DNA from: Gammaproteobacteria bacterium UBA6968
Lineage (GTDB): Bacteria > Pseudomonadota > Gammaproteobacteria > Pseudomonadales > Azotimanducaceae
Direction of reading: 5' to 3'
DNA length: 9,315 nt
Assembly: GCA_002450255.1 (NCBI GenBank)
Contig: DJYW01000056.1
Location: 8,143 to 17,457 of the forward strand
The first letter of the stretch is position 1, and each line of letters begins with the position of its first letter. The notes under the pieces are model-generated. The model made no database searches. It saw only the letters and a list, made by a program, of their open reading frames with translations, and had not been told where the DNA came from. This document shows positions 6,882 through 9,315 of the stretch, piece by piece. Both the position numbers and the translations under genes were made by a program.

Positions 6882-8111
6882 CTAAGAAAAAACGCGTTTC
6901 ACAAACCAGTACAACCCTACCCCGGCAATCCCCATGCTAAAGGGATCCGCGATTCGCTCTTTGTAAAAACTGGCATTTCGAGCCCAACCAAGAAGCACGA
7001 GTAGTCCCAATATAACGCTTAACTGCCCCAATTCGACGCCCACGTTGAACAACAACAGATCATGGAGCCTAAGGCCACCGGCATCATCGAACACACTCAG
7101 GGCCGATAGCGATGATGCAAAACCTAAGCCATGAATTAGTCCGAACCCGAAAACCACCGACACACGCATACGCCGCAGACGCTTGGCAAACAAGTTATCC
7201 ATCGCAACATAAACGATAGACAGCGCGATCAACGGTTCAACAATATTCGCCGGAGCGGGAATGACGTTAAAAGTTGCTAAAAGTAGCGTTATAGAGTGCG
7301 CGAGAGTGAACACCGATATCTGCCACAACAACTTGACCAATGGTAGAGAAAGAAAATACAGACCCATAACAAATGCAATATGGTCGAGCCCATTCGGCAC
7401 AATGTGTTGGAAGCCCAGCGAAAGCCAGGTGATAGGTCCCACCCAGGATTGAAACTGCAGCGTCGCCCGAGTCAGCCAGTCAGTCCCAGCTTCGCTTTCT
7501 GCACCATCCTGAAGCGCTACCGCACCGGTCTGGCGCTTGTCTTCGGTGAGCAACCTCGATGCCGGCAGCTTTGCCAAAGGTCGTTCAATCCTGACCAGGC
7601 AGGGCCAAGGTAACTCCAAATCATCAGCTATCTCAATGGCTATATCTTTGACTGTGTTTTTAGCTACTTCGGTCAAGGCACCTGTAGCGGCTGCGGACAC
7701 GAACCCCGCTTGGAAGGTAAATTCCAGTACCGCCATCTGCGGCGTAAGCGGATTTTTTATGGCCTCAAGAGAAAATGCGCGAAGCTCCAGGTTCGCGAAT
7801 GCTTTAGCCAGTTCTTTACCGTCGCCAAAAACCCGAATCCCGTTATTAAGTTGGCCTACAATAATTCTAACAATATCTTTTCGCTTTTCTTTGTCCGGTT
7901 CTGTTGACGCTGCCCAATAATCCTCCGGCGTCATCAGCGACTGACCCAGATCAATGGTAATGCGAATCACACCAGGCGCTTGGTCGCCCGGAACAACGGT
8001 AATCTCTGTCATGTTGAGAATGTGGCTATTGACCACCTGGGGCATGAACACAGCTGCCAGGCTAAGCCAAATCATCGCGAAACGTGTCAGGGATAATGGG
8101 GCTATCAGCAT
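6882..8111 (-). CDS. HupE/UreJ-like membrane protein with N-terminal periplasmic domain (409 aa)
   Basis: The C-terminal half matches the HupE/UreJ_2 type of membrane protein: GFQHIVPNGLDH at about 233-244, FTLAHSIT at 268-275, VEPLIALSI at 291-299, GFGLIHGLGFA at 322-332 and FNVGVELGQL at 355-364, within about six hydrophobic helices. The recurrent His, Asp and Glu residues inside helices are typical. HupE and UreJ relatives are linked to nickel or cobalt uptake for hydrogenase and urease; the role of this variant is not established. Residues 1 to about 29 form a signal peptide, followed by a periplasmic domain of about 190 residues. No hydrogenase or urease gene is visible. The start is uncertain: ATG 8111 is preferred, while an in-frame TTG at 8132 would add seven residues, and neither has a clear Shine-Dalgarno. 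The MBL pair lies 107 bp downstream on the same strand, so co-transcription is possible. The protein ends in the short basic tail KRVFS. Confidence 0.85.
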   Translation of the reverse strand: MLIAPLSLTRFAMIWLSLAAVFMPQVVNSHILNMTEITVVPGDQAPGVIRITIDLGQSLMTPEDYWAASTEPDKEKRKDIVRIIVGQLNNGIRVFGDGKELAKAFANLELRAFSLEAIKNPLTPQMAVLEFTFQAGFVSAAATGALTEVAKNTVKDIAIEIADDLELPWPCLVRIERPLAKLPASRLLTEDKRQTGAVALQDGAESEAGTDWLTRATLQFQSWVGPITWLSLGFQHIVPNGLDHIAFVMGLYFLSLPLVKLLWQISVFTLAHSITLLLATFNVIPAPANIVEPLIALSIVYVAMDNLFAKRLRRMRVSVVFGFGLIHGLGFASSLSALSVFDDAGGLRLHDLLLFNVGVELGQLSVILGLLVLLGWARNASFYKERIADPFSMGIAGVGLYWFVKRVFS

Positions 8112-8166
8112 ATTTGGTGGAATACTGCTCAAGGGTTACTGCTTTGGGGACATCGCTACTGGTAAC

Positions 8167-8196
8167 AGTTTACGAACCAGAGAACGCTGATGCCAA
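8167..8196 (-). promoter_or_regulatory. Candidate sigma70-type promoter upstream of the HupE-like gene
   Basis: On the minus strand TTGGCA (8191-8196) and TAAACT (8167-8172) are separated by 18 bases. The match to consensus is 5 of 6 and 4 of 6. Transcription from here would give a leader of about 50 bases before ATG 8111 and could drive the HupE-like gene and possibly the MBL pair. This is a visual match only. Confidence 0.33.
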
Positions 8197-8562
8197 TTCA
8201 CAGGCGGCACCGGCGCCCACTACTGATTTTCCTACAACAGAAAACTAGCCGACACATGCCCGCATTCGTGGCGACGGTAGCGCCCCGCTTTCGGAAATGC
8301 GAGCTTTTTGTCTGATTGGATAGGTCGATCACTGATCCAGTTAGAGTGCATGCTATACGGCGGGAACTACTGTCGGCTATAACGCCGGCCAAAGCGGATA
8401 CTGGTAACGTGCAAGCGCGCTTCAGGTTTGATGACGTAAACTTCGGCAAGTATTGGGTTAAAAAAAGGAAAGCAGTAACAGCGCTGACAAGCGCCAACAC
8501 TTTCAATCTTCCTGTAAAATTGCCATCACACCTTTCAAATCCGAAAGACCTAGACCGCTGAT
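8197..8562. other. Non-coding gap between hydroxylase and HupE-like gene
   Basis: About 370 bases with no gene I can support. Open frames exist on both strands (minus 8198-8572 and plus 8316-8561), but both begin at TTG, lack a ribosome site, overlap each other antisense and match no known family. No T-run terminator follows the hydroxylase stop. A run of seven A residues occurs at about 8461-8467. Confidence 0.45.
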
Positions 8563-9315
8563 TTAGGAGCAATCCATCGCTTCTTTGAGATTGGCCAACA
8601 ACTGAGCAATGCTCACGCTATCGCTAGTATGACCAAACACCAACTTATCCGGTCTAACCAAAACCGTTTCTCCCGCAAGCAAAACATCAACAAATCGCCC
8701 CTCAACTGTCTCCAGGTCAATCAAATTCACTAGCTTGATATCCAGTTGATCAATGATTTGTTGGCACGCTGTATCAGTGGCTATAGCGCCACGCGTCACC
8801 AGCGCAAAACCAGTGCCCAACAGCGTATCGAGTCTGACGTTTGTACCAGTAGCAGTCGTAACCGTCGGTTGGCTTAGCAAATAACCAGTAATGCCGTCAT
8901 TGGACAACTGTTCGGTCATTACAACGCCGGATCGAATAGGAGGTTGCTCACGACCCTGGCCGTAACCTGAGGTCTGCATGGATGCTGACGGTGCCGGGGC
9001 AGGTTTCCCCGCCCGCTCTGCCGCTTCTGTGGCAGCCATATGCGTCATCAGGTGACCCATCGAAACCGCCCAGGAGACGAGATCGTGCGCATGCGCATCG
9101 CGTTCTAATTGATAGGTATCCAACAGCGTTTCAGAACAAGTGCCATGCAATACCAACGGCAGTTTCCAGGCCAAATTTATCAGGTCGCGCATACCCGTAT
9201 TCATGCCCTGCCCTAAAAACGGCGGCGTCTGATGCGCCGCATCACCGGCTAGAAACACTCTATCGCTGCGCCAGCTGGCAGCAACCGCAGCATGAAACTG
9301 ATACACCGCAGCACG
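8563..9315 (-). CDS. FAD-dependent aromatic hydroxylase, MhpA/PheA-like, C-terminal part (truncated by window edge)
   Basis: The frame is open to the right edge, giving 250 visible residues; the N-terminal half with the GxGxxG dinucleotide motif lies outside. The visible part begins in the FAD_binding_3 (PF01494) domain: DRVFLAGDAAHQTPPFLGQG at about residues 17-36 contains the conserved GD motif that contacts the FAD ribityl chain, followed by GMNTGMRDLINLAWKL. A variable linker rich in Ala, Pro and Gln follows (about 95-125). The last 100 or so residues form the thioredoxin-like C-terminal domain typical of phenol- and 3-(3-hydroxyphenyl)propionate-hydroxylase-type enzymes, ending with VLVRPDKLVFGH and a helix. 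Such enzymes add a hydroxyl group to an aromatic ring using NAD(P)H and oxygen in the cytoplasm. The substrate cannot be told from this half. It is on the same strand as the HupE-like gene but about 450 bases away, so it is probably a separate unit. It terminates with TAA at 8563-8565. Confidence 0.88.
   Translation of the reverse strand, partial: RAAVYQFHAAVAASWRSDRVFLAGDAAHQTPPFLGQGMNTGMRDLINLAWKLPLVLHGTCSETLLDTYQLERDAHAHDLVSWAVSMGHLMTHMAATEAAERAGKPAPAPSASMQTSGYGQGREQPPIRSGVVMTEQLSNDGITGYLLSQPTVTTATGTNVRLDTLLGTGFALVTRGAIATDTACQQIIDQLDIKLVNLIDLETVEGRFVDVLLAGETVLVRPDKLVFGHTSDSVSIAQLLANLKEAMDCS

Noticed and set aside
8316..8561. Plus-strand frame of 81 codons, considered as a remnant of a regulator C-terminus
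   Set aside because: TTG start, and the residues do not fit the AraC-type helix pattern on inspection.
8198..8572. Minus-strand frame of 124 codons overlapping the hydroxylase stop
   Set aside because: TTG start, no Shine-Dalgarno, cysteine- and arginine-rich chance-like composition, and no homology recognised despite one hydrophobic stretch.

Overview
The window looks like chromosomal DNA of a Gram-negative, probably marine gammaproteobacterium. That placement is an inference. It rests on a glycine-tethered lipoprotein esterase, a HupE/UreJ-type membrane protein, an MhpA-like FAD hydroxylase and a glutathione S-transferase relic, a mix common in marine heterotrophs that degrade aromatic compounds and polyesters. 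No RNA gene, CRISPR array, insertion sequence or phage gene was recognised. All intact genes lie on the minus strand, and only about 63% of the window is coding, which is low for a bacterium.

Layout from left to right. Positions 1-55 hold a degenerate 11-bp tandem array. 88-291 (-) encodes a small two-helix membrane protein. 292-1446 has no supportable gene. 1447-3138 (-) encodes a secreted lipoprotein with a fibronectin type III domain, a beta-rich middle domain and a PHB-depolymerase/LpqC-type esterase with an intact Ser-Asp-His triad. 3139-4003 has a possible promoter and otherwise nothing recognised. 4004 to about 4690 (+) is a glutathione S-transferase pseudogene with two nonsense codons and a 1-bp deletion. 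4809-5801 and 5803-6774 (both -) are tandem paralogues of the metallo-beta-lactamase (MBL) fold. 6882-8111 (-) is a HupE/UreJ-like membrane protein. 8133-8562 is non-coding with a possible promoter. 8563-9315 (-) is the C-terminal part of an FAD-dependent aromatic hydroxylase that runs off the right edge.

The most interesting element is the MBL pair. The upstream copy keeps every canonical metal ligand (H141, H143, D145, H146, H200, D219, H257). The downstream copy starts one base after its stop codon and keeps the fold-level landmarks and an export signal. It has replaced all seven of those positions (G, D, S, Q, L, N, R). This reads as a co-translated enzyme plus pseudoenzyme, possibly a periplasmic heterodimer. 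The HupE/UreJ protein 107 bp upstream on the same strand belongs to a family linked to nickel/cobalt handling, so a metal-supply role for the active MBL is conceivable but unproven. The hydroxylase, esterase, MBL enzyme and GST relic together suggest a catabolic or detoxification neighbourhood that is partly eroding.
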